From contig DDUM01000077.1 of NCBI GenBank assembly GCA_002344795.1, positions 99,781 through 163,780 of the forward strand: a DNA stretch of 64,000 bases, given 5' to 3'. The position numbers and the translations under genes were made by a program. The stretch's first letter is position 1. Every line of letters begins with the position of its first letter. Shown piece after piece: positions 45,442 through 55,100 of this stretch. The stretch comes from Flammeovirgaceae bacterium UBA2338 (GTDB taxonomy: Bacteria > Bacteroidota > Bacteroidia > Cytophagales > Cyclobacteriaceae). Under the pieces are notes generated by a model, which was not told the origin of the DNA, made no database searches, and was given only the letters and a program-made list of their open reading frames with translations.

Positions 45442-46479
45442 ATGAATGCCAAGGAGTACTTATATCACCACAATAAACATTTCAAATTGGAGTCAGGTAG
45501 TGCACTGCCTGGCTTTCAATTGAAATACACAACGGCTGGAAAATTAAATGCTGAGCAATCCAATGTGGTGTGGGTGTGTCATGCCCTTACTGGCAACTCA
45601 TCATTCAATGATTGGTGGGGAGATCTTTTTGTTGTGGATGGCCCCTTTGACCCTCAGGAATATTTTATCGTGTGCGCCAATGTGCTGGGTGGATGTTATG
45701 GATCAACTGGTCCTTTGTCTATAAATCCTGACACATCAGCATCTTACTTTCATGATTTTCCAATTATCACCAACCATGATATAGTCAGGGCTTTTGATTT
45801 CCTTAGGGTTCACCTGGGTCTTGAACATATTCATACGCTTATTGGAGCATCCCTTGGCGGCCAACAAGTCCTGACCTGGGCAATACACCAACCAAAAGTA
45901 TTTGAACATATCATTCCCATTGCCTGCAATGCAAAACATTCTCCTTGGGGAATTGCCATTAACGAAGCGCAACGCATGGCCATTACTGTAGACCCAACCT
46001 GGAATTCAAAAAAATCAAATGCCGGACTTAACGGATTAAAGGCGGCTCGTGCAATGAGTATGCCCACCTTCAGAAGTTTTAAAGCTTTTGAAAACCAAAG
46101 TGATGAGGAAAATCAAAAGCTAATTGGGTTTAATGCTGCCTCTTATCAACAATACCAGGGCGAGAAACTTGCCAGTCGCTTCAATGCCTTTAGTTATTGG
46201 ACTCTTACAGAGGTGATGGACAGTCACAATGTGGGTAGAGGTTTTTCAAATATCAATGAGGCACTCAATCGCATTCGGGCAAAGGCATTGGTAATTGGCA
46301 TCGACAGCGATTTGTTATTTCCAATAACGGAACAGGAATTCATTTTTAAAAATATTAGAAATGCCCAATTCGAAATTATTCGATCAAAGTATGGTCATGA
46401 TGCCTTCTTGATTGAAATCAACAAATTAAAATCAATTATTCAATTATTTATTAAATCAAAATTCGTTTACAATGAGTAA
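45442..46479 (+). CDS. metX: Homoserine O-acetyltransferase
   Basis: This 345-residue alpha/beta-hydrolase-fold enzyme acetylates homoserine with acetyl-CoA, feeding MetY. The catalytic triad is S137 (GASLGGQQ), D290 (GIDSDLLFP) and H319 (YGHDAFL). CHALTGN and NVLGGCYGSTGP form the oxyanion and substrate loops. I start it at ATG 45442, ten bases after metY; the open frame extends back into metY but that part has no family character. Its end overlaps hom by 8 bases. Confidence 0.94.
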   Translation: MNAKEYLYHHNKHFKLESGSALPGFQLKYTTAGKLNAEQSNVVWVCHALTGNSSFNDWWGDLFVVDGPFDPQEYFIVCANVLGGCYGSTGPLSINPDTSASYFHDFPIITNHDIVRAFDFLRVHLGLEHIHTLIGASLGGQQVLTWAIHQPKVFEHIIPIACNAKHSPWGIAINEAQRMAITVDPTWNSKKSNAGLNGLKAARAMSMPTFRSFKAFENQSDEENQKLIGFNAASYQQYQGEKLASRFNAFSYWTLTEVMDSHNVGRGFSNINEALNRIRAKALVIGIDSDLLFPITEQEFIFKNIRNAQFEIIRSKYGHDAFLIEINKLKSIIQLFIKSKFVYNE

Positions 46480-47698
46480 GAAGCTAAAACTAGGGGTATT
46501 TGGCTTGGGTAGCGTAGGGCAAGGGTTCTACGAGTTATTGGATCAATCCAAAAACCCAAACCTTGAGATCAAAAAAATTGTCATCAAAAACCCAACAAAG
46601 ACGCGTACGATCGAGTCCTCTATTTTTAGCACAACCCCTACGGACATTTTAGACGATCCTGAGATTGACATTGTTGTTGAACTGATTGATGATGCCACTA
46701 TAGCACTTGAAATTTTAAAACAATCATTGCAGAGACGCAAACCAGTGGTAACCGCTAACAAGAAAATGCTGGCAGGAAATCTCGAGGAGATCTACTGGTT
46801 ACAGAAAAAATACGAAACGCCTGTTCTTTATGAAGGGGCAGTGTGTGGAAGCATTCCTATTATCAGGAACCTGGAAATGCATTATGCTTACGATAGATTG
46901 GAAAGCTTTGAAGGTATTTTCAATGGATCCACCAATTACATTCTTACTAAAATGATTGATGAGAAAATTAATTATGATAAAGCCCTGGATCAGGCACAAA
47001 AATTGGGCTTCGCTGAATCAGATCCAACCTTAGATGTAAAGGGCTACGATGCCAAGTACAAACTAGCAATTACCATCGCTCATTCTTTTGGGTGTTTCGT
47101 GAAGCCTGACCATATGCTCAATATAGGAATTGATAAAATATCAGCTCACGATATTCGGTATGCAAAGCGACAGGGGTGCGCCATCAAACTAATCGCCAAA
47201 GCTGAAAAAATTGGAAACAAGATTTTTGGTATTGTAGCTCCTACTCTGGTCCCTCTTGAAAATCCACTCGCCAGTGTAAAAAATGAATTCAATGCCATAA
47301 ACCTTGTGGGGGCATCTACAGGCCTGCAAATGCTTACCGGTAAAGGAGCAGGAAGCCTGCCCACCGGACTTGTGGTATTAGCAGATGTGGCATCCTTATT
47401 GGCGGAATTCAAATATTCCTATCCTAAAGTTATCCCTGGCAATCCTGTTACATTTGAAAAAGATGCCCTAATTAACGTTCATGTCAGTTTCGTTACACCT
47501 GGAGCCATCCATCCAACTGATTTTGAGGAGTTCACAGGCGGCTACCAGGGAGAAGATGCCCACTTTATGACTGGCTGGATGCGCATTAAAAAACTCGAAG
47601 AATGGGTTGATCGGGATGACCTCTCTATTATGGTCAATGACGACACTCATTTCAAGGTTTACGAACCCAAAAAAGAACGAGAATTCAGTTTGGCGTAA
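46472..47698 (+). CDS. hom: Homoserine dehydrogenase
   Basis: This 408-residue enzyme reduces aspartate semialdehyde to homoserine, the MetX substrate. The N-terminal NAD(P) motif is GVFGLGSVGQGFYELL. VTANKKMLA, GSIPIIRNLE, and FNGSTNYILTKM with AESDPTLDVKGYDAKYKL are the catalytic-domain hallmarks. The C-terminal ~80 residues do not show a clear ACT domain, so threonine feedback may be absent or altered. Placement under the SAM riboswitch devotes this copy to methionine. Confidence 0.93.
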   Translation: MSKKLKLGVFGLGSVGQGFYELLDQSKNPNLEIKKIVIKNPTKTRTIESSIFSTTPTDILDDPEIDIVVELIDDATIALEILKQSLQRRKPVVTANKKMLAGNLEEIYWLQKKYETPVLYEGAVCGSIPIIRNLEMHYAYDRLESFEGIFNGSTNYILTKMIDEKINYDKALDQAQKLGFAESDPTLDVKGYDAKYKLAITIAHSFGCFVKPDHMLNIGIDKISAHDIRYAKRQGCAIKLIAKAEKIGNKIFGIVAPTLVPLENPLASVKNEFNAINLVGASTGLQMLTGKGAGSLPTGLVVLADVASLLAEFKYSYPKVIPGNPVTFEKDALINVHVSFVTPGAIHPTDFEEFTGGYQGEDAHFMTGWMRIKKLEEWVDRDDLSIMVNDDTHFKVYEPKKEREFSLA

Positions 47699-47778
47699 GG
47701 AAGCAGAAGCAATCGAAGTTGTTTATATAAGTAACGTAAATATTATACCAGCAGCACCCTTTTTTTGGGTTCTGTCTA

Positions 47779-47786
47779 TATATTTG
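47779..47786 (+). promoter_or_regulatory. -7 promoter box TATATTTG for nqrF
   Basis: Perfect TAnnTTTG match 24 bases before the nqrF ATG, in the 112-base gap after hom. The -33 element is not at standard spacing. Confidence 0.45.
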
Positions 47787-47810
47787 TGTTTCTGATTAAA
47801 GCATATTTTC

Positions 47811-49100
47811 ATGTTAATAATTACTTCTATTATAGCCTTTACCATTGTCATTCTCTTATTGGTTCTGGTGCTGTTAATCGCTCAAAAGCAACTTGTTCAT
47901 TCTGGGCCTGTCAAAATTGTGATAAATGATGAGAAAACCATCACAATAAGTGCAGGCAGCACGCTACTTACCTCCTTGGCCAATGAAAAAATATTTCTTC
48001 CGTCAGCCTGTGGTGGTGGTGGAACATGTGCCATGTGTAAATGTGTGGTGGAATCTGGTGCTGGGGATGTTTTACCTACAGAAATAGGACACCTAAACCG
48101 CCAGGAAAGAAAGGATCACGTTCGGTTAGCGTGCCAGGTAAAGGTAAAGCAGGATTTGGTTATCAGAATTCCTGATGAAATTTTCGGAATCAAGAAGTGG
48201 GAATGCGAAGTGGTCTCCAATTACAATGTGTCTACTTTTATAAAGGAGTTTGTAATGAAGCTTCCTCCTGGTGAAACATTAAAGTTTGAGGCAGGTGGCT
48301 ATATACAAATAGACGTACCTGTAGTAGATGTTGATTTCAAAACCATTGATATCACACCTCACCCGGAATTGGGCCATAAGCCTGACGTTTTTCAGGGAGA
48401 TTGGGATAAATTCAAGCTGTGGGATCTGAAGATGAAAAATGACGAACCAATCTTCCGCGCATACTCTATGGCCAACCACCCTGCTGAAGGAAATATTGTT
48501 ATGCTTAATATCCGTGTAGCCACACCTCCATTTGATAGAGCCAAAAACGGATGGATGGATGTAAATCCTGGAATTTGCTCTTCTTACATCTTCAGCAGAA
48601 AGCCTGGTGATAAAGTGACAATCTCAGGGCCTTACGGAGAATTCCACATTAACAAAACTGATCGTGAAATGATCTATGTCGGAGGTGGCGCTGGTATGGC
48701 TCCGCTTCGCGCGCAGATATTCCATCTGTTTCATACTGAAAAAACTAACCGGAAAGTTTCCTACTGGTATGGAGGCCGTTCTAAAAAAGAACTATTCTAT
48801 ACTGACCATTTCCGAAATATTGAGAAAGACTTCCCCAACTTTAAGTTCAACATTGGGCTGTCTGAACCACTGCCGGAGGATAACTGGAAAGTGAAAGAAT
48901 CTCTTGATGGTGAAGGTGATGGGTATATTGGATTCATTCACTCTTGTCTTTATGACAATTACCTGAAAGATCATCCCGCCCCGGAAGATGTTGAATTCTA
49001 CCTCTGTGGACCTCCACTGATGAATGCAGCTGTTCTAAAAATGCTCGATGACATGGGCGTTCCAAATGAGAATGTTCGCTTTGACGACTTTGGAGGATAA
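47811..49100 (+). CDS. nqrF: NADH-oxidising subunit F of the Na+-translocating NADH:quinone reductase
   Basis: This 429-residue protein has one N-terminal membrane helix (TSIIAFTIVILLLVLVLLIA), a 2Fe-2S ferredoxin domain (CGGGGTCAMCKC with the later Cys in RLACQV), an FAD domain (RAYSMANHP, and ICSSYIF) and an NADH domain (VGGGAGMAPLRAQIF; the C-terminal EFYLCGPPLMN and DDFGG). It is clearly NqrF. No other nqr gene is next to it: hom lies upstream, a terminator downstream. The remaining subunits must be elsewhere, if present. Confidence 0.93.
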   Translation: MLIITSIIAFTIVILLLVLVLLIAQKQLVHSGPVKIVINDEKTITISAGSTLLTSLANEKIFLPSACGGGGTCAMCKCVVESGAGDVLPTEIGHLNRQERKDHVRLACQVKVKQDLVIRIPDEIFGIKKWECEVVSNYNVSTFIKEFVMKLPPGETLKFEAGGYIQIDVPVVDVDFKTIDITPHPELGHKPDVFQGDWDKFKLWDLKMKNDEPIFRAYSMANHPAEGNIVMLNIRVATPPFDRAKNGWMDVNPGICSSYIFSRKPGDKVTISGPYGEFHINKTDREMIYVGGGAGMAPLRAQIFHLFHTEKTNRKVSYWYGGRSKKELFYTDHFRNIEKDFPNFKFNIGLSEPLPEDNWKVKESLDGEGDGYIGFIHSCLYDNYLKDHPAPEDVEFYLCGPPLMNAAVLKMLDDMGVPNENVRFDDFGG

Positions 49101-49116
49101 TTAGACATTATCTCAA

Positions 49117-49150
49117 GAAAAAGCAGGTGCCTTAAAGCAGCTGCTTTTTC
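49117..49150 (+). terminator. Rho-independent terminator after nqrF
   Basis: A perfect 10-bp stem (49117-49126 with 49141-49150) ends in a T-rich 3' strand and is followed by ATTTTA. It starts 16 bases after the nqrF stop. Confidence 0.75.
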
Positions 49151-49182
49151 ATTTTATGGCAATCCAAAAAATCAAAATGGGG

Positions 49183-49213
49183 TTGTTCGTTCCTCATTAA
49201 TCAAATAGCTTTG
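49183..49213 (+). promoter_or_regulatory. Promoter: TTG-N20-TAGCTTTG
   Basis: TTG (49183-49185) and a perfect -7 box (49206-49213) with ideal spacing lie 16 bases before the ATG of the ureohydrolase-like gene. Confidence 0.65.
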
Positions 49214-49229
49214 TTTAAACCTCAATCCA

Positions 49230-50390
49230 ATGGATTTAACCATTTTGTTTTCCCCGCTTGATGAATCCATTTATGAGCACATTCATGACTCGGGCTCTCT
49301 TTACAAAAGCGTAAGACTGTTTGGGGATAAAATGCCCGATTATAAAAATGCAGATATTGCCATTTTTGGTATTAAAGAAGAACGGGGAACATCAACCAAC
49401 CAGGGGTGTAAAGAAGGCCCTGACGAAATCCGCAAAAAACTCTATCGGCTAAAGCGAGGCTCCGGGAAAAACAATATTGTTGATCTTGGGAATTTAAACC
49501 CAGGTATTGATCTGGATGAAACCTACGTACGGGTAAGCGAAGTTTGTCGCATTCTATTAGAAAATAATGTATTGCCAATTATACTCGGTGGCTCTCATGA
49601 CCTTGATTATGGCCAATACAAAGGGTACGAGGAGATGGAAAAGCTGGTTAATCTCCTCAACATAGATGCCTATCTTGATTTGGATGATGCTCAGGAAAGT
49701 GCAGCCTCCTCCAGGCATGTCAATAAGATACTTTTACACGAACCCAACTATCTTTTTGGGTATACCCATTTGGCACACCAAACCTATTTGATAGACCCCA
49801 TGGCGGTAGCCATTTTGGAAAAGTTATATTTCGAAGCTTACCGGGTGGGTCACTTGCGAAGCAATATGGCTGACATGGAGCCAGCCATTCGCAATGCCGA
49901 CATGGCCACCTTCGATATTACGGCTATCAAATCAGCCGATGCCCCTGGTAATGCTAATGCTCAACCATTTGGACTCACTGGAGAAGAGGCCTGCCAAATC
50001 TGTTGGTACGCAGGTATAAATGAAAAATTGAGTTCTATCGGTTTTTATGAATACAATCCTGATAAAGATGATGAACTCAAAAAAACAGCCTCTGTCATCG
50101 CAACCATGATTTGGTATTTTATAGAAGGGTTTTATCATCGCAAAAATGAGCAAGACTTTAAGAACAATGACTTCCTTAAATACACTGTATCAATGCCTGT
50201 AGAACCAGAGATACTATCTTTTTACAAAAGTAAGTTTACCGAAAAATGGTGGATGGAAGTAAACCACCATCGTACAAACGACAGATACTCAAGAGCCAGC
50301 ATTGTACCATGTAGTTACAACGACTATCAAACAGCCACTAACGGAGAACTGCCAGAGCGATATATTGCTACTTTATCCAAATTGATTTAA
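49230..50390 (+). CDS. Ureohydrolase (formimidoylglutamase/arginase-like) with incomplete metal site
   Basis: This 386-residue arginase-fold protein keeps GGSHDLDYGQY (metal histidine H123), but the usual DAHxD motif reads IDAYLD (D146-Y148-D150), so one manganese histidine is replaced by tyrosine. The distal SxDxDxxDP motif reads TFDITAIKSADAPG. The C-terminal WWMEVN...VPCSYNDYQTA region is typical of the Bacteroidota formimidoylglutamase-like group. Classical arginase chemistry is therefore uncertain. No other histidine-degradation gene lies nearby. Confidence 0.75.
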   Translation: MDLTILFSPLDESIYEHIHDSGSLYKSVRLFGDKMPDYKNADIAIFGIKEERGTSTNQGCKEGPDEIRKKLYRLKRGSGKNNIVDLGNLNPGIDLDETYVRVSEVCRILLENNVLPIILGGSHDLDYGQYKGYEEMEKLVNLLNIDAYLDLDDAQESAASSRHVNKILLHEPNYLFGYTHLAHQTYLIDPMAVAILEKLYFEAYRVGHLRSNMADMEPAIRNADMATFDITAIKSADAPGNANAQPFGLTGEEACQICWYAGINEKLSSIGFYEYNPDKDDELKKTASVIATMIWYFIEGFYHRKNEQDFKNNDFLKYTVSMPVEPEILSFYKSKFTEKWWMEVNHHRTNDRYSRASIVPCSYNDYQTATNGELPERYIATLSKLI

Positions 50391-50445
50391 GGTTTGTCAT
50401 TCATTGGACAAACTCTTCATCGCTAAAATCAGTTAAATCACTATT

Positions 50446-51186
50446 ATGAAAAATCTCTCTTTAATAACCATCACGATTCTTAGTTTTTATCTTTTTAGTT
50501 GCGACTCTAAACTTAACGACCCACAAAAAATTGTAGACAAGGCCATTAATGCTGCCGGAGGAGAAAAATACAACAACCTTAATGCCGAGTTCGATTTTAG
50601 AGATATGCATTATGCCGCCAGACGAAATGGAGGAAAATTTTCTTACGAACGGATTTTCAAAGATTCGCTGGGAACCATTCACGATTTTGTAACCAATGAG
50701 GGTTTTAAAAGAGAGATCAACGGTGAGATAGCTATGGTGCACGATACCATGGCAACCAAATATACCTCCTCTACAAACTCCGTCAATTATTTTGTACTAC
50801 TCCCATACGGACTTAACGATGCGGCCGTCAATAAAAAATACCTCGGGGAGACAACCATAAACGATCAAGCTTATTACAAAATTCAGGTAACCTTCAGTGC
50901 CGATGGTGGTGGTGAAGATTTTCAAGACGTTTATTTATATTGGTTCAATCAACAAACGTTTGCGATGGACTACCTCGCCTATTCATTTGAGGAGAATGAT
51001 GAAACGAGTTTCCGATTTAGGGTGGCCTACAACCCAAGAGTAATCAACGGAATTAAATTTCAAGATTACATTAACTACAAACCAGAAAACAATTCTTTCA
51101 GCGTTGATCAGGCGGAGGAATTATATAAACAAGGTGATTTGGTAGAACTAAGTAGAATTGATACCGAGAATATAGTGGTGGAGTAG
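50446..51186 (+). CDS. Lipoprotein, DUF6503-like
   Basis: This 246-residue lipoprotein (MKNLSLITITILSFYLFSC, lipobox FSC) begins its mature part with QKIVDKAINAAGGEKYNNLNAEFDFRD, the pattern of a LolA-like Bacteroidota family (DUF6503 as I recall). It continues with a beta-rich body (YYKIQVTFSADGGGEDFQDVYLYWFNQQTF). It lies 55 bases after the ureohydrolase-like gene and may be co-transcribed. A lipid- or lipoprotein-binding role is possible but unproven. Confidence 0.7.
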   Translation: MKNLSLITITILSFYLFSCDSKLNDPQKIVDKAINAAGGEKYNNLNAEFDFRDMHYAARRNGGKFSYERIFKDSLGTIHDFVTNEGFKREINGEIAMVHDTMATKYTSSTNSVNYFVLLPYGLNDAAVNKKYLGETTINDQAYYKIQVTFSADGGGEDFQDVYLYWFNQQTFAMDYLAYSFEENDETSFRFRVAYNPRVINGIKFQDYINYKPENNSFSVDQAEELYKQGDLVELSRIDTENIVVE

Positions 51187-51219
51187 TTGCTCTCGCATAT
51201 GGAAAAAACAACACTAACT

Positions 51220-52098
51220 CTAGAGAACATTCCCCAACTGCTCTTTAATTTTTTCCAACTCCTCCTTCATCATCACAACGTGCTTCTGAATTTCAGCATC
51301 GTTGGCCTTGCTGCCAATAGTATTGATTTCTCTTCCTATCTCCTGAGAGATAAAGGCTAATTTTTTACCATTGCTCGTATTGCTTTTCAACACCTGCTGA
51401 AAGTAATCGAGGTGCGTTCTCAGGCGAACACGTTCCTCATGTATATCCAGCTTCTCGATATAAAAAATAATCTCTTGTTCCAACCTATTCGCATCAAACC
51501 CTTCTTCTCCAAAAAAATCTACCACCCTTCCTTTTATCCTGCTTCTCACTTTTTCTACCCGCTTTGGATCCAGCGTCTCTATGATTGCAAGACCAGACTC
51601 TATTGACTCACAATATGACTCCAGTTTCTTTTGTAACACTCCTCCTTCGGCCTTCCTGAAATCATCGCATTTCTTTATCGCTTCAATCACACAGGCATGA
51701 ATGGCTTCCCATTCAGCTGGGTCTGTTACTTCTTTGCCGGTATTTTGGATTACATCCGGAGAGTTTAACGCAATCTGAAAAAGATTATCATACGGAGCCA
51801 TTGCACGATCTGCTAACCGTTTTAATTGTGCATAGTAAGCAACAAACAATTCCTCATTGTAATGCTGTAGTACCTCGTGCTTGCCACTCTTTTCACAATC
51901 TATACTTACTGATATTTTCCCTCTTTCCAGATGATCTGTAACAATATTTCTTAATGCCAGCTCGTTTTCAGTGTATACACGTGGCAGTCGAATATTCAAA
52001 TCCATGAATTTTGAATTCAAACTCTTTACCTCAACGTTAATGGTGAGATCCCCAAAAGTGGATGTGGCCTGTCCAAAGCCGGTCATAGATTTAATCAT
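51220..52098 (-). CDS. YicC-family endoribonuclease-like protein
   Basis: This 292-residue protein opens MIKSMTGFGQATSTFGDLTINVEVKSLNSKFMDLNIRLPR, the YicC N-terminal signature, and ends with a DUF1732 domain (EEGFDANRLEQEIIFYIEKLDIHEERVRLRTHLDYF ... KKLAFISQEIGREINTIGSKAND). Family members in other bacteria cleave RNA. It follows the large TolB/BamA-like gene on the same strand after 21 bases. Confidence 0.9.
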   Translation of the reverse strand: MIKSMTGFGQATSTFGDLTINVEVKSLNSKFMDLNIRLPRVYTENELALRNIVTDHLERGKISVSIDCEKSGKHEVLQHYNEELFVAYYAQLKRLADRAMAPYDNLFQIALNSPDVIQNTGKEVTDPAEWEAIHACVIEAIKKCDDFRKAEGGVLQKKLESYCESIESGLAIIETLDPKRVEKVRSRIKGRVVDFFGEEGFDANRLEQEIIFYIEKLDIHEERVRLRTHLDYFQQVLKSNTSNGKKLAFISQEIGREINTIGSKANDAEIQKHVVMMKEELEKIKEQLGNVL

Positions 52099-52119
52099 AA
52101 TAGAAGGTTGGCTTTCGGG

Positions 52120-55100
52120 TTAAAAATCAAACCCTAAGGTAACAAATATGCGTGGGTCTTGTACTTTGTAATTTTCAACAGGCCATGCAACATCAAATTT
52201 CATGTAGTATCCCAACATCATACTTCTAAATCCAACACCATAGCTGTAAAGCCATGGGTTAATAAAGTCTTTGATTTCTGCTGTAAAAGGATCTCCTCTC
52301 ACTACCCTGTTTTGAGTACTGGTGTTGGTGTTAATGGGTGGTTTCCCAGTCCAGCTGGTTCCTATATCGTAAAATCCGGTTAACTGCATATTCCGGAAGA
52401 AGTTAGATGTAATTGGCCCGCTGGAAAGGGCTCGAATAAGCGGAATTCTTAGCTCGGCATTGGCCAATGCTACACTCTGTCCGTACTGGGTGGCGTAATT
52501 AAACCCACGCAGACTGGTGGCAAATTCAGTAAAGATCAGGTTATGGTTGTACCCTTCAATCCCTGCCAAAGGATTACCCGCTCCATTTTCATTTAACCTA
52601 TTCCCAAACCAATTGTCCATACCACCGAGCACATAAGATTTGGGTGCATTCCCAAAGAAAGTACCCGTAAAGCCTCTTACTGCTACCACAATCTCTTTAT
52701 AGAGTGGTTGGTAATGTCTGATATCAATGGCCGCATGAGAGAAGCTAGCTTGTTTGTTGCCCATCCCCTCGTAATGGGTAAAGTTAATTTTGCCTCTCGT
52801 GCCCTCAATGATATTCATTCCGGTAGTCAGACTATTATCATATACCAACTCCATCTTAGATCCAGCATAAAACTGCTCGGCCGGGGGCAGAAACACGGGA
52901 GGAACAGAAGGAGACCTATCACTGCCCCTATCAACAATTCGGGTGTATCCAAGGAATGGTTTCAAAGTAATTCTTGTACGAACAGTCAGGGGCAACGAAG
53001 CTCCCACCTCTACCTTTTGCCAGGTGTATTTTTGCTGGTTCACATTCGCATCCCAGAAAATAACCTTGCGATCAATGCGGGCGCTATAGTCGACACGATG
53101 AGGTAAATATTGGATCTCTCCATAGACATCTCCACTCTTCCAGTCAAACGCTGTCTGAATTCCACCAAAGAAACGATAGTTTTCCAGCATATCATTCATT
53201 TGCGTTTCCATACGTACGCTAAATCCACGCAATGGATCGATGACAAAATTAGTAATCAGGTTTTCATAGGTAAATTTAGGCTCATAAGGGAAAGGACCTC
53301 GTATGCGGGTCACCTCTCGCGCCTTCATGTAACGATTCAAAAATGTTTCTGACGGTTGACTTCTTGTTGCTTCGTCTTCAAAGACATAATCTTCCGTATT
53401 GATTGTGTCGTCAATATTCACATCGATTTCCACTTTTTCACTCTTTGCAACAATAGTGTCTTTTGGCTGAGGAATTTCGTCTTCAAATATGTAATTATCT
53501 GTGTCAACAGAATCAGCCGGCATTCTCTTTCGTTCAACCGTATCAATAGGCATTTGAGTTTGCTGATCGACTGAGTCCTTGTCTCGCAATCTGGAATTAA
53601 TCAATTCTTTTATAGAAAGCCCCTTTTGAGGAGCAGCCTCCTGTTGTCTCCTTTCAACAATGGCTTTGGCTTGCTGCACTTCTTTGCGCCTGGTAGCAGG
53701 TGTAAAAACCTGTCGGTTAAGGTTAAATGGTCTCGTCAGAAAGATATCTTCCTTCATCCCTTTATCCATCACCATGGCCATGGTACGGTTTGTAAAATCA
53801 ATATCGTATTCCTTAATGCTGGAATTGTAGTTGGTCACCTGTGAATAAATCTTGGTGCTTTGGTCATACTTAAAAATATTTACAATGCCCCGCTGATCAC
53901 TGAGGTAATAAATGTTATTGACATCCAAAGCCAAAGGGTAATAATCTTTACTTGAGGTATTTGTCAACCGTTTGACCACATTGGTCGTGGTATCCAGGTC
54001 ATATAAATACAAATTATAGTTAGCGGGTATAGTCTTTATTCCTTTCACTATAGTGTTAGTCGTATCATTGGTCCTGTTGGAGCTGAAAACGATGGTATTC
54101 GAATTGGGTATAAAGGAGGGGTCAAAATCATCATAGAGGTCATTGGTTAACCTGCGCGTGCGATCCCTTCGGCTGCTGATCAGGAATAAATCATTTTGTC
54201 CTTCAAAGTCGGCACTTAGGATAGCCAATCTGCCGTTTCCAGAAAAATCAAAGCTTCTGATGTTGCTAAATCGATCCAGTTCTCTGGGCAGTTTGCTTTT
54301 GGTCGTTAGGTCATAAAGCCAAAAAACATGTTCTCCGTACTTCACCCCGATTACGCCAAGCGTATTATTATCAGCCCAGCTGATAAGCGGCACATTGGGG
54401 TTCACATCCTGACCAAACACCTTATTCCCACTCGTTAATATGGTAATTTCTTTGCCATTGCTCAACGACTTGATCTTCACGACAAAACGGCCTCTGTCAT
54501 TTTCAGCGTAAGCAATGTTTTTTCCGTCAGGGCTAAGTTTTACCGTAGTGAAAATAATTTCCTTCCGATGGCGGTTACTCACTTTTGCTGAGTCCAGTGG
54601 AGCGATATAACTCTGATTCACCTTCTCCTCCATTTCAGAGTAATACTTTTCCCAATCACTTATCAATTGCTTGAAGCTAATGCCCAGTGTAATCAACACA
54701 CTCTTTTGCTCATTGCGGATAACCCGTGCATAATTTAGAATATTAGAGATGCTGCTTTTGCCATATTTTTCAGCGATGTAATTCCATATCGACTGCCCCA
54801 CTAATTCTGCTTCTTTCCCTGTAAGTTTTAAGGCTTTGTTAATTTTCTTTGTTCTTACCAACTGACGGATATAATCATCCATCTCCGTATTCCAGCCTTT
54901 GGACACGTAGCCAGAGGCACCTTTAATAAACCATTCTGGCAAGTTGAGCAACACCGCATTTTGAAACATGTCTTTCAAACTTCCACCAAACATCATTTCA
55001 TTGACCATCAATTCAGTCATTTTGTAAATGAGTTGTTCCTTAAATTGATCAACAGTGCCAGGGTGCGCTATTTCCACATAGGGTTTCACAAATTCCGTCT

